NCBI RefSeq assembly: GCF_013410945.1
Contig: NZ_JACCCH010000001.1
Span: 744,001 to 808,000, forward strand
DNA from: Leifsonia sp. AK011
Lineage (GTDB): Bacteria; Actinomycetota; Actinomycetes; Actinomycetales; Microbacteriaceae
Length of the DNA stretch: 64,000 bases
Reading direction: 5' to 3'
In this document: piece by piece, positions 48,012-56,213 of the stretch
Layout: each line of letters starts with the position of its first letter
How positions within the stretch are numbered: the first letter of the stretch is position 1
Notes under the pieces: generated by a model
The model's database searches: none
What the model was told of the DNA's origin: nothing
The model's input: only the letters and a program-made list of their open reading frames with translations
Translations under genes and position numbers: made by a program

Positions 48012-49255
48012 TGGCAGGCAGCGCTACCGCCCAGATGTACGAGTACCGAGCACGGGATGCGCGTGGCAAAGTCGTCAAGGGCCGCATCGAGGCGGGTTCA
48101 GAGTCCGCGGTACTCGCTCGCCTCACAACCATGGGCGTTGCGCCCCTCGGCATCCGCGAGGTCGGAGCCGGCACGGGTCTCCAGACTGAGATAACGATTC
48201 CCGGCCTCGAGAGGGGAGTCGGTCTCAAGGATCTGGCAATCATGAGCCGCCAGATGTCGACGATGATATCCGCCGGCCTCTCGATCCTGCAGACGCTCAA
48301 CATCCTGGCAACGCAGACCGAGAACAAGAAGCTCGCGAAGACACTCAACGATGTTCGTTCCGACGTCGAAACGGGTCATTCGCTCTCAGACTCCTTCGCA
48401 CGGCATGAACGGGTATTTCCGCCCCTCATGATCAACCTCATTCGGGCAGGGGAGACCGGTGGCTTCCTCGAGAAGTCAATGGACGCGATCGCCATGAACT
48501 TCGAGAAGGAGGTCAAGCTGCGTGACAAGGTCAAGGCAGCGTTGACCTACCCCGTGATCGTGCTCATCATGGCGATACTCGGCGTCGCGCTCATGCTGAT
48601 CTTCATCGTGCCCGTCTTCGCCAAAATGTACGGTGACCTCGGCAGCGAACTTCCACTGCCTACACAGTTCCTGGTGGGGCTCTCCGCAGCGATGGTGTGG
48701 CTTGCACCCCTCACCGCTGTGGTCATCGTGGCCGCTGCCGTCTGGTGGGGACGCAATAAGCACAAAGAGTCCGTGCGCAACTTCGTGGACCCCTTGAAAC
48801 TCAAGGCTCCAGTCTTCGGGGCGCTGTCCGCCAAGATTGCGATCGCACGATTCGCCCGAAACTTCTCGACGATGATCGGGTCCGGCGTTCCCATTCTGAG
48901 ATCGCTGTCAATCGTCGGAGAAACGAGCGGCAACATGGTGATCGAGAAGGCCCTGCTGCGCGTTCAGGACTCGGTGCGCACGGGCGGGACCATTGCCGGG
49001 CCCCTGATGACGGAACCGGTATTCCCTTCCATGGTCACCCAGATGATGGCGGTGGGAGAGGATGCCGGAGCGCTCGAGCCCATGCTCGAGAAGATTGCCG
49101 TGTTCTACGACAGTGAGGTCGAGTCGATGACCGACCAGCTGACAGCCCTCATCGAGCCCCTCATGATCGCCTTCCTCGGCATCGTCATCGGAGGCATGAT
49201 CGTCGCGCTCTACATGCCGATGTTCGGCATCATCGCAGAAGTCCAGAACGGCTAG
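48008..49255 (+). CDS. pilC: Type IV pilus platform protein PilC (GspF family)
   Basis: A 415-residue inner-membrane platform protein with two GspF domains: MSRQMSTMISAGLSILQTLNIL...LMINLIRAGETGGFLEKSMD in the first half and FARNFSTMIGSGVPILRSLSIVGE...MVTQMMAVGEDAGALEPMLE in the second. Three membrane helices (about residues 178-200, 222-242, 380-405) follow each domain in the usual order. The N-terminus holds the MYEYRARDARGKVVKGRIEA strand typical of PilC. It couples PilB and PilT motion to pilin insertion. ATG 48008 overlaps the pilT stop; 48011 is an equally possible start. Confidence 0.95.
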   Translation: MMAGSATAQMYEYRARDARGKVVKGRIEAGSESAVLARLTTMGVAPLGIREVGAGTGLQTEITIPGLERGVGLKDLAIMSRQMSTMISAGLSILQTLNILATQTENKKLAKTLNDVRSDVETGHSLSDSFARHERVFPPLMINLIRAGETGGFLEKSMDAIAMNFEKEVKLRDKVKAALTYPVIVLIMAILGVALMLIFIVPVFAKMYGDLGSELPLPTQFLVGLSAAMVWLAPLTAVVIVAAAVWWGRNKHKESVRNFVDPLKLKAPVFGALSAKIAIARFARNFSTMIGSGVPILRSLSIVGETSGNMVIEKALLRVQDSVRTGGTIAGPLMTEPVFPSMVTQMMAVGEDAGALEPMLEKIAVFYDSEVESMTDQLTALIEPLMIAFLGIVIGGMIVALYMPMFGIIAEVQNG

Positions 49256-49396
49256 CTCGCGTCCCCCACAACTGGGGTGGTGTCGGAGGCCAATCCCCCC
49301 CTTTCGCGGGATTCCGGCGCGGCGGTGTACCCCGCACAGTTGGTCGTAGGGGGAATTACACCTCCTGTCCAGTTAACCCAACGGAACAGGATCACA

Positions 49397-49813
49397 ATGT
49401 TTACTGCACTCAACAACAGCCTCACGGCAGCCCGCAAGCGCGTAGAGAAGGGCGAGAAGGGCTTCACGCTCATCGAGCTCCTGATCGTCGTCCTGATCAT
49501 CGGTGTCCTTGCGGCAATCGCCATCCCGATCTTCATCAACGTCCAGGCGACGGCGCGCGAGAACACCGCGAAGACCACTGTGACCGACGCGAAGACGGCA
49601 ATTGTGGCTCACTACACCGCAACCGGGTCGCTTCCCGCGGCCGAAAACGGCAAGACTCCGGCCACGGTCTTCGCGCCGAGTGATGAGCTCGTATTCAGCT
49701 ACGTTCCCGGCGCAGGTTCTACGTTCTGCGTGAGCGCATCGTTTGCCGGCAGTGACAAGACTTTCGTAGCGACGGACCTCTCGGCCACCGAAGAGGGCGA
49801 CGCCTGCGAGTAG
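49397..49813 (+). CDS. pilA: Major type IV pilin PilA
   Basis: A 138-residue prepilin. A long positively charged leader (MFTALNNSLTAARKRVEKGEKG) ends at the PilD cleavage site between Gly and Phe, giving the N-methylated pilin start FTLIELLIVVLIIGVLAA with Glu5. The globular domain has the short D-region with Cys in STFCVSASF and the final C at the end (DACE), probably a disulphide. The leader of 22 residues is longer than the 5-10 of classic type IVa pilins. A 141-nt gap to pilC suggests its own promoter, and a strong hairpin follows, fitting high expression. Confidence 0.93.
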   Translation: MFTALNNSLTAARKRVEKGEKGFTLIELLIVVLIIGVLAAIAIPIFINVQATARENTAKTTVTDAKTAIVAHYTATGSLPAAENGKTPATVFAPSDELVFSYVPGAGSTFCVSASFAGSDKTFVATDLSATEEGDACE

Positions 49814-49821
49814 TTCGCACC

Positions 49822-49871
49822 TAGATGGCGGCGGATGCTTGGCTTTTTATCCTGGCATCCGCTGCCATCTA
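49822..49871 (+). terminator. Hairpin (terminator/attenuator) after pilA
   Basis: A 17-bp stem with one mismatch (TAGATGGCGGCGGATGC; GCATCCGCTGCCATCTA) and a 16-nt loop containing TTTTT. It lies 8 nt after the pilA stop and 52 nt before the next pilin-like gene, so it could let pilA be made in excess over the minor pilins. Confidence 0.65.
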
Positions 49872-49922
49872 AGCAACACAGCTTCATAGCACCACGCACG
49901 CGATCTCTGGGGGGAGGGAAGC

Positions 49923-50342
49923 ATGAACAGCATCACCGACGACGAGACTGGCGTAGGACTCATCGAGATCGTTGTCTCCATGTTCATCATCGCGCTCATC
50001 GCTATCGCCTTCCTGCCCTTCCTGATCAACAGCTTTTACGCAACACGGGCCAATACGACACTGGCCACAGCCAACCAGCTTCTCGACCAACAGTTCGACC
50101 AGTTGCGTCAGCTCCAGCCTGCTAACTGCGCCGCCATCGAGGCGTTCCGATCCCGAGCAGACGCCAGTCTCGACCGCGTAGTGGACACCGCGCGCAATGT
50201 CACCCTCACGGTGACCAGAACGTTCACCTGCCCGACCAACCTCGCGAAGTCGGGATCGGAGCGCATGACGATCACGGTGGTCGACTCATCAACCGGCGCC
50301 GCCGTGACGAGCGCTTCGACGATCGTGTATGTGGCGCCATGA
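49923..50342 (+). CDS. Minor pilin-like protein (PilV type)
   Basis: A 139-residue prepilin. Short leader MNSITDDETG, then VGLIEIVVSMFIIALIAIAF with Glu5, followed by the helix NSFYATRANTTLATANQLLDQQFDQL. The globular domain has two Cys (ANCAAIE and TFTCPT) that could pair. Such minor pilins form the tip complex that starts pilus assembly. It overlaps the next gene by 4 nt (ATGA). The GGGAGGGAA purine run 5 nt upstream of the ATG can serve as ribosome binding site. Confidence 0.85.
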   Translation: MNSITDDETGVGLIEIVVSMFIIALIAIAFLPFLINSFYATRANTTLATANQLLDQQFDQLRQLQPANCAAIEAFRSRADASLDRVVDTARNVTLTVTRTFTCPTNLAKSGSERMTITVVDSSTGAAVTSASTIVYVAP

Positions 50343-50944
50343 CCGAGCAGAGTGAATCAACGACAGCTCGCTCGCACGACGCCGGCATCGGCCTGGTCGA
50401 GCTTCTGATCTACGCGATGCTCCTCGCCATCGTGTCCTCCATCGCCGGCTCGCTCCTGATCACGGGATTGACGAGTCAGCGCGACATCACCGCGATGGGT
50501 AGTGCAACGAGCCGAGCCCAAGTCGTCGTCGCCTCTATCGAAGACGGGGTGCGCACAGCTTCCTCGGTTTCCGTTCCCACGGCATCGGCGGTGGGTCAGC
50601 GCCTGGTGACCAGAACCGGCACCTTCACCACTGCCGGGGTTGCTACCTGGGAGTGTCGTTCCTGGCTCATCGCCCCCACTGGCAACGTCTACTACCGATC
50701 GGCACAAACCGCCATCGCGGCGCCCAACAACCTCTCGGCCGCGAGCCTCGCAGGCTGGAGCTTGCTCACCGAGGGGGTGACAGCCGCACCGGGATCGACT
50801 GCGCCGTTCGCCGTCTCGGGCAATACGCTGAGCGTCTCCATTCAGGTCTCGGCTGGCTCCGACGGAGCGCCGGCACTCGTGAACAATCGCATCAGCAAGC
50901 AGTCACTGCCCACGACTTCGGGAACGGGACCATCCACATGCTGA
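50339..50944 (+). CDS. Minor pilin-like protein (PilW type)
   Basis: A 201-residue prepilin. The leader MTEQSESTTARSHDAG is followed by the pilin helix IGLVELLIYAMLLAIVSSIAGSLLITG with Glu5. The outer domain is rich in Ala, Ser and Thr, with Cys in WECRSWL and at the very end (PSTC). Size and position between the PilV-like and the large pilin suggest a PilW/GspJ role in the tip complex. It shares 7 nt with the next gene, so translation is coupled. Confidence 0.82.
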   Translation: MTEQSESTTARSHDAGIGLVELLIYAMLLAIVSSIAGSLLITGLTSQRDITAMGSATSRAQVVVASIEDGVRTASSVSVPTASAVGQRLVTRTGTFTTAGVATWECRSWLIAPTGNVYYRSAQTAIAAPNNLSAASLAGWSLLTEGVTAAPGSTAPFAVSGNTLSVSIQVSAGSDGAPALVNNRISKQSLPTTSGTGPSTC

Positions 50945-52815
50945 CCATCGTCACTCGTCTCAGGCGTGAACAGAGCGGTGCCGCCCTCGTTACTGTCGTC
51001 GCCCTCATGGCGATCTCCATGGTCGTCGTCGCCGTCATCGGTACTTCGATCTTCGCTGCCAGCAGCGTCACGGTAGCGTCACGCGCCAGTGTCCAGTCAA
51101 AGGCGTCGGCGGAGGCAGGGATCGACTGGGCCCTCGGAGAGTTCAATCGGAGTTACTTCCCCTGCTCGGGCGACTTCCGCACGTCAGATCCGTCATTCAG
51201 CGTCACGATCAGCTACGTGAATGCCGCGGGCAATGCGCTGACCTGTGGCACCACCGCCTCGGGGAGTCCCGCGAAAGCCACCATTGTCTCCACCGGCTTC
51301 TCGTCGATCACGTCCAAGACCGCTGCCGCCAACTCCCATCAGGTTGGGGCGGTCGCGAACATCGTCCTCGCGACCTCAGGAACGCTGCTCGATAAGGCAA
51401 TCTTCACCGAATCCGGCCTCCTTCTCACCAACGACACCCAGGTTGCGGGCTCGGCACCGGGCGTTCTCGACGGCAACGTCTACACCAATGGCAGTTTCAC
51501 CTGTGCGACGCAGACGCGCATCGATGGCACGATCTTCGCTCGCGGCAACATCACCATCGACAACACCTGCCAGTCCCTGTCCTCGATCTGGTCAGGTGGA
51601 AACGTGGACCTTGTCCAGTCCGACGTCAGGATTGCAGGAGACGTCTACGCGGTTGGGTGGGCGGCCATCAACAAAGCTCGTATTCTCGGGAACGTCGTAG
51701 CAAACGGGGACGTCACCACCACCAACAAATCCAACTACAACTGCGGTAGCGGCAACTCCACGAATGTCTGCGGCTCAGTGTGGTCCCTCAATGGCTCGAT
51801 CAACCTCGCGAGCAACGGCTCGCCCATTGCTGGCTCTCTCTACGCTCGCAACAGTGTGACCTTGCCGAACAATGACGAAACCCCTCGCCCAGCCGCCGTC
51901 ACCTCGCTCAATGGCAATCTGACGATGCTGGGTTCGCGGGTCACCGGTGCCGTGAGCATCTACGGTTCCATCTCGAGCAAGAACGACTCGAATATCGTCA
52001 AGGCCAACACCTGTAGCGTCACGTCGACCAGCAACTACTGGACCAAGTGCACAAATGAGCTCGTTCTGCCGATGCCACCGACCTCCGTTGCCACCTTCAG
52101 CCCAGCCAACTCGGCGAATCTCGGCACTCGCACTCACACGGTCTCCGTCGACAAACCACCCCGCCAGGGATTTCCCCAGATCTTCTCGAGCGCGTCTGCC
52201 ATCGCATCGAACTGGAACGGATGGGCCAAGCCCGCCGTTCCGACGTCGGTGTGCTCAAGTGGAAATACTTGGCAATCTCAGCTGAATTCGATCCTGGCGG
52301 GGTACTCCTCGGGCACGAAGGTGCTCCTTCAGCTGCCCTGTACCAATGCACTCCCGGGGTCCAACGTCTCGATCAACCTCAAGGGCGACGTGGCAATCAT
52401 GGCACCCTACGGCATCGACTGGAGCAACGAGACCCGCGTAAGTTCGACAGGTGGTCCCTGGGCGCTCATGCTCGTTTCGCCTTCGGACTCCCCCGGCGTG
52501 AGGTGGGTCGAGCCGGACCCCACGAACTCGCCCGGCCAGCTCTCCCCGAACTGCTCGGGTGGTCCGAATCTCAGATTCGACAAGTTCATCGTCAGCAACT
52601 CGTCGAGGGTATTCCTCTACACGCCGTGTGAGGTGTCGATCAGGAACAAGGACCAGAGCATGGATGGGCAGATCTACGCCGGAACTTCGTCCTACCCCGC
52701 TGGTCTCCTCATCAAGCGCGCGATCATGACGATTCCGGGCATCCAGGTTCCGGGGCAATCCAGTGGTTCCTCGAGTACCTCCGCGACCATCACCAGCAGA
52801 TACGACATCGGATGA
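50938..52815 (+). CDS. Large pilin-like protein lacking Glu5, PilX/GspK-like tip candidate
   Basis: A 625-residue protein, three to four times larger than usual minor pilins. The short charged leader MLTIVTRLRREQSG is followed by AALVTVVALMAISMVVVAVIG, a pilin-type helix in which position 5 is Thr instead of Glu, the feature of GspK-type tip pilins. The long outer part is rich in Asn, Gly, Ser and Thr with repeated strands (GNVYTNGSFTCATQTRIDGTIFARGNITIDNTCQ, in part; SLNGNLTMLGSRVTGAVSIYGS) that look like a beta-helix, as in bactofilins or adhesins. It lies between PilW-like and pilD genes, and overlaps pilD by 4 nt. Confidence 0.75.
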   Translation: MLTIVTRLRREQSGAALVTVVALMAISMVVVAVIGTSIFAASSVTVASRASVQSKASAEAGIDWALGEFNRSYFPCSGDFRTSDPSFSVTISYVNAAGNALTCGTTASGSPAKATIVSTGFSSITSKTAAANSHQVGAVANIVLATSGTLLDKAIFTESGLLLTNDTQVAGSAPGVLDGNVYTNGSFTCATQTRIDGTIFARGNITIDNTCQSLSSIWSGGNVDLVQSDVRIAGDVYAVGWAAINKARILGNVVANGDVTTTNKSNYNCGSGNSTNVCGSVWSLNGSINLASNGSPIAGSLYARNSVTLPNNDETPRPAAVTSLNGNLTMLGSRVTGAVSIYGSISSKNDSNIVKANTCSVTSTSNYWTKCTNELVLPMPPTSVATFSPANSANLGTRTHTVSVDKPPRQGFPQIFSSASAIASNWNGWAKPAVPTSVCSSGNTWQSQLNSILAGYSSGTKVLLQLPCTNALPGSNVSINLKGDVAIMAPYGIDWSNETRVSSTGGPWALMLVSPSDSPGVRWVEPDPTNSPGQLSPNCSGGPNLRFDKFIVSNSSRVFLYTPCEVSIRNKDQSMDGQIYAGTSSYPAGLLIKRAIMTIPGIQVPGQSSGSSSTSATITSRYDIG

Positions 52816-53645
52816 TGGTCATCGCACTGGTCGCAGCGGGCATCTTCGGCGCGCTCATCGGCTCCTTCCTCAATGTGGTGGTCTATCGCGTGCCGCGAAG
52901 GCTCTCCCTCGTCCATCCCGGCAGCGCGTGCCCGGGGTGCGGTGCAAGTATCCGACCCAGAGACAACATTCCGGTGTTCTCGTGGGTGATGCTGAGGGGA
53001 AGATGCCGCGATTGCGGAGCGCCGATATCGGTGCGGTATCCCCTTGTAGAGCTCGGCACAGCACTCGCCTTCGTCCCCGTCACGTGGCTCTTCCTGCCGC
53101 AGGCGACATCGCCGGTCGGTTTCGCGGCCGACATTATTGTGCTCATCACGTACCTAGGCCTGACCGCCGTGAGCATTTCGCTCGCGCTGATCGACATCGA
53201 CACCTCGACGTTGCCGAACCGAATCGTGATGCCATCCCTCGTCGGGGTGATCGTTCTGCTGGGGGTCGCATCCGTTCTCCGGGGCGAGTTCGAGCCCCTT
53301 CTTCGAGCGGCGATCGGTGGGGCCGCGCTGTTCGTCTTCTACCTCCTGCTTGCTCTCGTCTCTCGAGGCGGGATGGGCATGGGCGACGTCAAACTCGCGG
53401 CCCTTCTTGGAGTCGCACTCGCCTGGGTCGGGTGGCCGGCGCTCATCGTTGGAACGTTTGCCGCGTTCGTGCTCGGCGGTGTTTTCGCGCTCGTGTTGCT
53501 CATCGCTCGCAAGGTCTCCCGTAAATCCGGGGTGCCCTTCGGGCCGTGGATGCTCGCGGGCGCGTGGATCGGAATCTTCTGGGGGGCCGCCGTAGGGCAG
53601 TCCTATGCGCATTTTGTCGGACTGGCAGGGGGAGCCAATGGGTAA
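52812..53645 (+). CDS. pilD: Prepilin peptidase / N-methyltransferase PilD
   Basis: A 277-residue membrane peptidase. After a first helix (ALIGSFLNVVVYRVP, the FxNVVIYRLP region) comes a cytoplasmic loop with the four-cysteine zinc site CPGCGA...CRDCGAP of the full-length, bifunctional enzyme. The two catalytic aspartates are in LIDIDTSTLPNRI and in GMGDVKLAA. It removes pilin leaders and methylates the new N-terminus. Overlaps of 4 nt upstream and 8 nt with pilM downstream fix it in the operon. Confidence 0.95.
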   Translation: MMVIALVAAGIFGALIGSFLNVVVYRVPRRLSLVHPGSACPGCGASIRPRDNIPVFSWVMLRGRCRDCGAPISVRYPLVELGTALAFVPVTWLFLPQATSPVGFAADIIVLITYLGLTAVSISLALIDIDTSTLPNRIVMPSLVGVIVLLGVASVLRGEFEPLLRAAIGGAALFVFYLLLALVSRGGMGMGDVKLAALLGVALAWVGWPALIVGTFAAFVLGGVFALVLLIARKVSRKSGVPFGPWMLAGAWIGIFWGAAVGQSYAHFVGLAGGANG

Positions 53646-54633
53646 TCGAGTAGTAGGTGTGGACTTCGGCTACGGAGTCATTCGTGGTGTTGAGGTTGAC
53701 AGTCCTGACGGCCCGAACGCCCGGGTTCTCCGCTCTGCGGAGGTAACGGTGCCCGAGGGCGCGATCGTCAACGGCGAGGTTCGTGAGGTTCATACGGTGG
53801 GTGCCGCGATCAAGCGCCTGTGGAGTACTGGGGGTTTCAAGACCAAGAAGGTCGTGTTGGGAATGGGCAACCCCCGCGTACTCGCACGTGACCTGACAGT
53901 GCCCGCAATGCCCCACGCCCAAATCAGAGAGAGCCTGCCCTTCCAGGTCCAGGACCTCCTCCCGGTACCCGTCGCCAACGCGATCCTGGATTTCTACCCG
54001 GTCTCCACGGCAACGGCAGAATCAGGGCCGGTGATCAACGGACTGCTGATCGCCGCCCTCAAGGACGTGGTCATGGCCAACGTATCGGCAGTTCGTCTCG
54101 CGGGCCTTGAAACCGTCGCGGTCGACCTGATCCCTTTCGCACTCACTCGACTGCTCGCTGACGGATCGACGCCCCAGACGGTGGCGTTCGTCGACGTGGG
54201 TGCCACTACCACCAATGTTTCCATCGCGGTCAGTGGAATTCCCCAGTTCGTTCGAATCATCCCTGCTGGGGGCGATGACGTGACGAGCGCTCTCATCGAG
54301 CGAGCGGATCTCTCACGCGATCAAGCTGAGAAGGTCAAAGTCGCGCTCGGTATACCCCTCGGGCATGTCGATCCGGAGTACAGACTGATCGCAGACATCA
54401 TCGTGACCGAAGCCGGGCAGTTGCTCACAGGCCTGCGCAACACCCTCAACTACTACGCGAGCGCCCATCCGTCACCGGTGTCCCAGATCGTCATCACAGG
54501 CGGAGGCGCCCAACTCACGGGCTTCGCACACGCGCTCGCGGACATGACTCAGCTGCCGACGAGCGTGGCCGACCCAGCGAGTGACCCTCGCATGACGGTG
54601 GCGCTCGGCCTCGCGATGCGGAGCGCAGCATGA
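53638..54633 (+). CDS. pilM: Pilus assembly actin-like ATPase PilM
   Basis: A 331-residue cytoplasmic actin-fold protein. Phosphate-1 is GVDFGYGVIRGVEV, phosphate-2 FVDVGATTTNVSIAVSG, and the adenosine motif VITGGGAQLTGFAHALAD. The segment FQVQDLLPVPVANAILDFYPV matches the PilM peptide-binding groove for PilN. Together with PilN and PilO it aligns the motor platform. The ATG at 53638 has AGGGGGA 6-8 nt upstream and begins inside the pilD 3' end. Confidence 0.9.
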   Translation: MGNRVVGVDFGYGVIRGVEVDSPDGPNARVLRSAEVTVPEGAIVNGEVREVHTVGAAIKRLWSTGGFKTKKVVLGMGNPRVLARDLTVPAMPHAQIRESLPFQVQDLLPVPVANAILDFYPVSTATAESGPVINGLLIAALKDVVMANVSAVRLAGLETVAVDLIPFALTRLLADGSTPQTVAFVDVGATTTNVSIAVSGIPQFVRIIPAGGDDVTSALIERADLSRDQAEKVKVALGIPLGHVDPEYRLIADIIVTEAGQLLTGLRNTLNYYASAHPSPVSQIVITGGGAQLTGFAHALADMTQLPTSVADPASDPRMTVALGLAMRSAA

Positions 54634-55340
54634 GCGGGTCGCGAGTCAAGGAGACCCGCCCGGTTCGGGCAGAGCAGCGAAGCAAGACGGTCCAACGCAA
54701 GCCCGCCGAGGTGACGGGGGCTGTCCCTCGAGTGGACCTCCTCCCTCCGGAGGTGCACGAGAGGAGGCGGACCGCAGCGGCGCGGTCCACCATCCTGCTG
54801 CTGGCAGTCCTCGCCGTTGTTCTCGTCGCGGGAGGCTTTGCTTTTGCGAGCCTCCTCGCCATACAGACTTCATCGGCTCTTGCCTCCGAGCAGGAGCGCA
54901 CGCTCGATCTCCTGGCACAGCAGGGCGAGTTCATCGAGGTGCGGCAGGTGCAGGCCCGAGTGTCGGCCAGCGAAGCGGCAGAACGTGTTGCGCTCTCGAC
55001 CGAGGTCGACTGGCCAGCCATCATTCGAGAGGTGATCAGCGCGCAGCCCCCCGGCATGGTCCTGCAGAACGTCGACATTGTGTCGGCCACACCCACCACC
55101 GCGTTCCCGCAAGCAACGGTTCCGCTTCAGGGTGCCCGTATCGCATCGATGGACGTGTCGTTCGCAAGCCCAGTGGCCCCTGATATTGCAAGCGCCGTGG
55201 ATTCCATTGCGGCCAACGTCACCGGTGTCACGAATATCGTCCACGTTGAGACTGTGGAGAACGCAGGCATCTACACGTCGAACCTCGTCATCTACTTCGA
55301 CGAGAGCGTGCTCGCGAACGCCGAGGAGGTGACCCAGTGA
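54630..55340 (+). CDS. pilN: PilN-like pilus assembly protein
   Basis: A 236-residue bitopic membrane protein. The short cytoplasmic end has VPRVDLLPPEVHERRR, the N(D)LLP motif by which PilN binds PilM. One helix (TILLLAVLAVVLVAGGFAFA, about 53-75) and a coiled-coil plus ferredoxin-like outer domain (about 76-236) follow. The cytoplasmic stretch of about 30 residues ahead of the motif is longer than usual. It overlaps pilM and pilO by 4 nt each. Confidence 0.85.
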   Translation: MSGSRVKETRPVRAEQRSKTVQRKPAEVTGAVPRVDLLPPEVHERRRTAAARSTILLLAVLAVVLVAGGFAFASLLAIQTSSALASEQERTLDLLAQQGEFIEVRQVQARVSASEAAERVALSTEVDWPAIIREVISAQPPGMVLQNVDIVSATPTTAFPQATVPLQGARIASMDVSFASPVAPDIASAVDSIAANVTGVTNIVHVETVENAGIYTSNLVIYFDESVLANAEEVTQ

Positions 55341-56137
55341 ACGCACGACGACTCTGGCAGATAGGCGGGTCACTTGTCATTGTTGCGATACTCGTACTGG
55401 GCTGGTTCGTGGCTGTTGCTCCCGTTCTCGCGGAGGCAGCGGGAAACGAAGCCGATCGCGCGGAAGTAGCTGACCAGAACTCGGTCCACGAGGCGACCCT
55501 CGCATCGCTCAAAGCCGAGTATGAGAACATCGCTGCCCTCCGCGCACAGCTCGACGAGTTGGCGATCGCGATTCCCGCCGACACAGCACAGTCGGATCTC
55601 GTCAGGGATATCTCCGCCGCAGCCGCGGCGTCCGGGGTTGTCATCAGCACGATCCGGTTCGAGGATGCCGCCACCTTCGTCCCCGCGTCCGCGGAACCGG
55701 CCGAGCCGGTGACTGACCCAGCCGATGGTGAGGAGAGCACGGACGCCACGGATGATTCGACGCCATCCGAGACCGACGCAGCGGCCACCGATGCGACCGG
55801 CGCTGCGCCTGCAGTCGCCGACCCCACCGCAGGCATCGTGGAGGTGGATCCCGCTGACCTCGCGCTACTGGGGTCGGGCCAGTTCGTCACCGTGCCCGTG
55901 ACGATCGAGTTCGTCGGGGAACCAGAGCAGCTCCTGACGATGGCATCAGCGTTGCAATCGATGAAGAGGCTCTTCCTCGTCAGTGGGTTCAAGATGGACG
56001 CCAGCCAACCGCCGCCCCGGGGCACGGTGAGTGGCCTCGCCTACGTTCTCCTCGATCAGGATGACGTTCTGACGCGTGGTGACGACACCACGTCACCTGA
56101 GCCCACCCCCACCCCCACCGAGACTCCCACCCCCTAG
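55337..56137 (+). CDS. pilO: PilO-like pilus assembly protein with acidic insert
   Basis: A 266-residue bitopic membrane protein. The helix is at about residues 9-31 (GGSLVIVAILVLGWFVAVAPVL); a coiled coil (EADRAEVADQNSVHEATLASLKAEYENI) and a ferredoxin-like domain (TAQSDLVRDISAAAAASGVVISTI, VPVTIEFVGEPEQLLTMASAL) follow as in PilO. Between the two domain halves lies a 45-residue Asp/Glu/Thr/Ala-rich insert (residues about 120-165), and the tail is Pro/Thr-rich. GTG has GAGGAGG 7 nt upstream. Last pilus gene; a hairpin follows. Confidence 0.82.
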   Translation: MNARRLWQIGGSLVIVAILVLGWFVAVAPVLAEAAGNEADRAEVADQNSVHEATLASLKAEYENIAALRAQLDELAIAIPADTAQSDLVRDISAAAAASGVVISTIRFEDAATFVPASAEPAEPVTDPADGEESTDATDDSTPSETDAAATDATGAAPAVADPTAGIVEVDPADLALLGSGQFVTVPVTIEFVGEPEQLLTMASALQSMKRLFLVSGFKMDASQPPPRGTVSGLAYVLLDQDDVLTRGDDTTSPEPTPTPTETPTP

Positions 56138-56159
56138 CGGGGCGGGCGCAAGCCGGGCG

Positions 56160-56191
56160 CACCCCGCCGTCATCCCCCTGACGGCGGGGTG
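56160..56191 (+). terminator. Terminator of the pilus operon
   Basis: A perfect 13-bp stem (CACCCCGCCGTCA, complement at 56179-56191) with a 6-nt loop, 23 nt after the pilO stop. The tail is GT-rich rather than a T-run. Confidence 0.7.
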
Positions 56192-56201
56192 TGTCCCGTT
56201 A

Positions 56202-56207
56202 TAGGCT
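56202..56207 (+). promoter_or_regulatory. -10 box (TAGGCT) before the 56214 gene
   Basis: TAGGCT with 6 nt to the ATG at 56214, just behind the pilus-operon terminator. Confidence 0.5.
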
Positions 56208-56213
56208 GACCGC

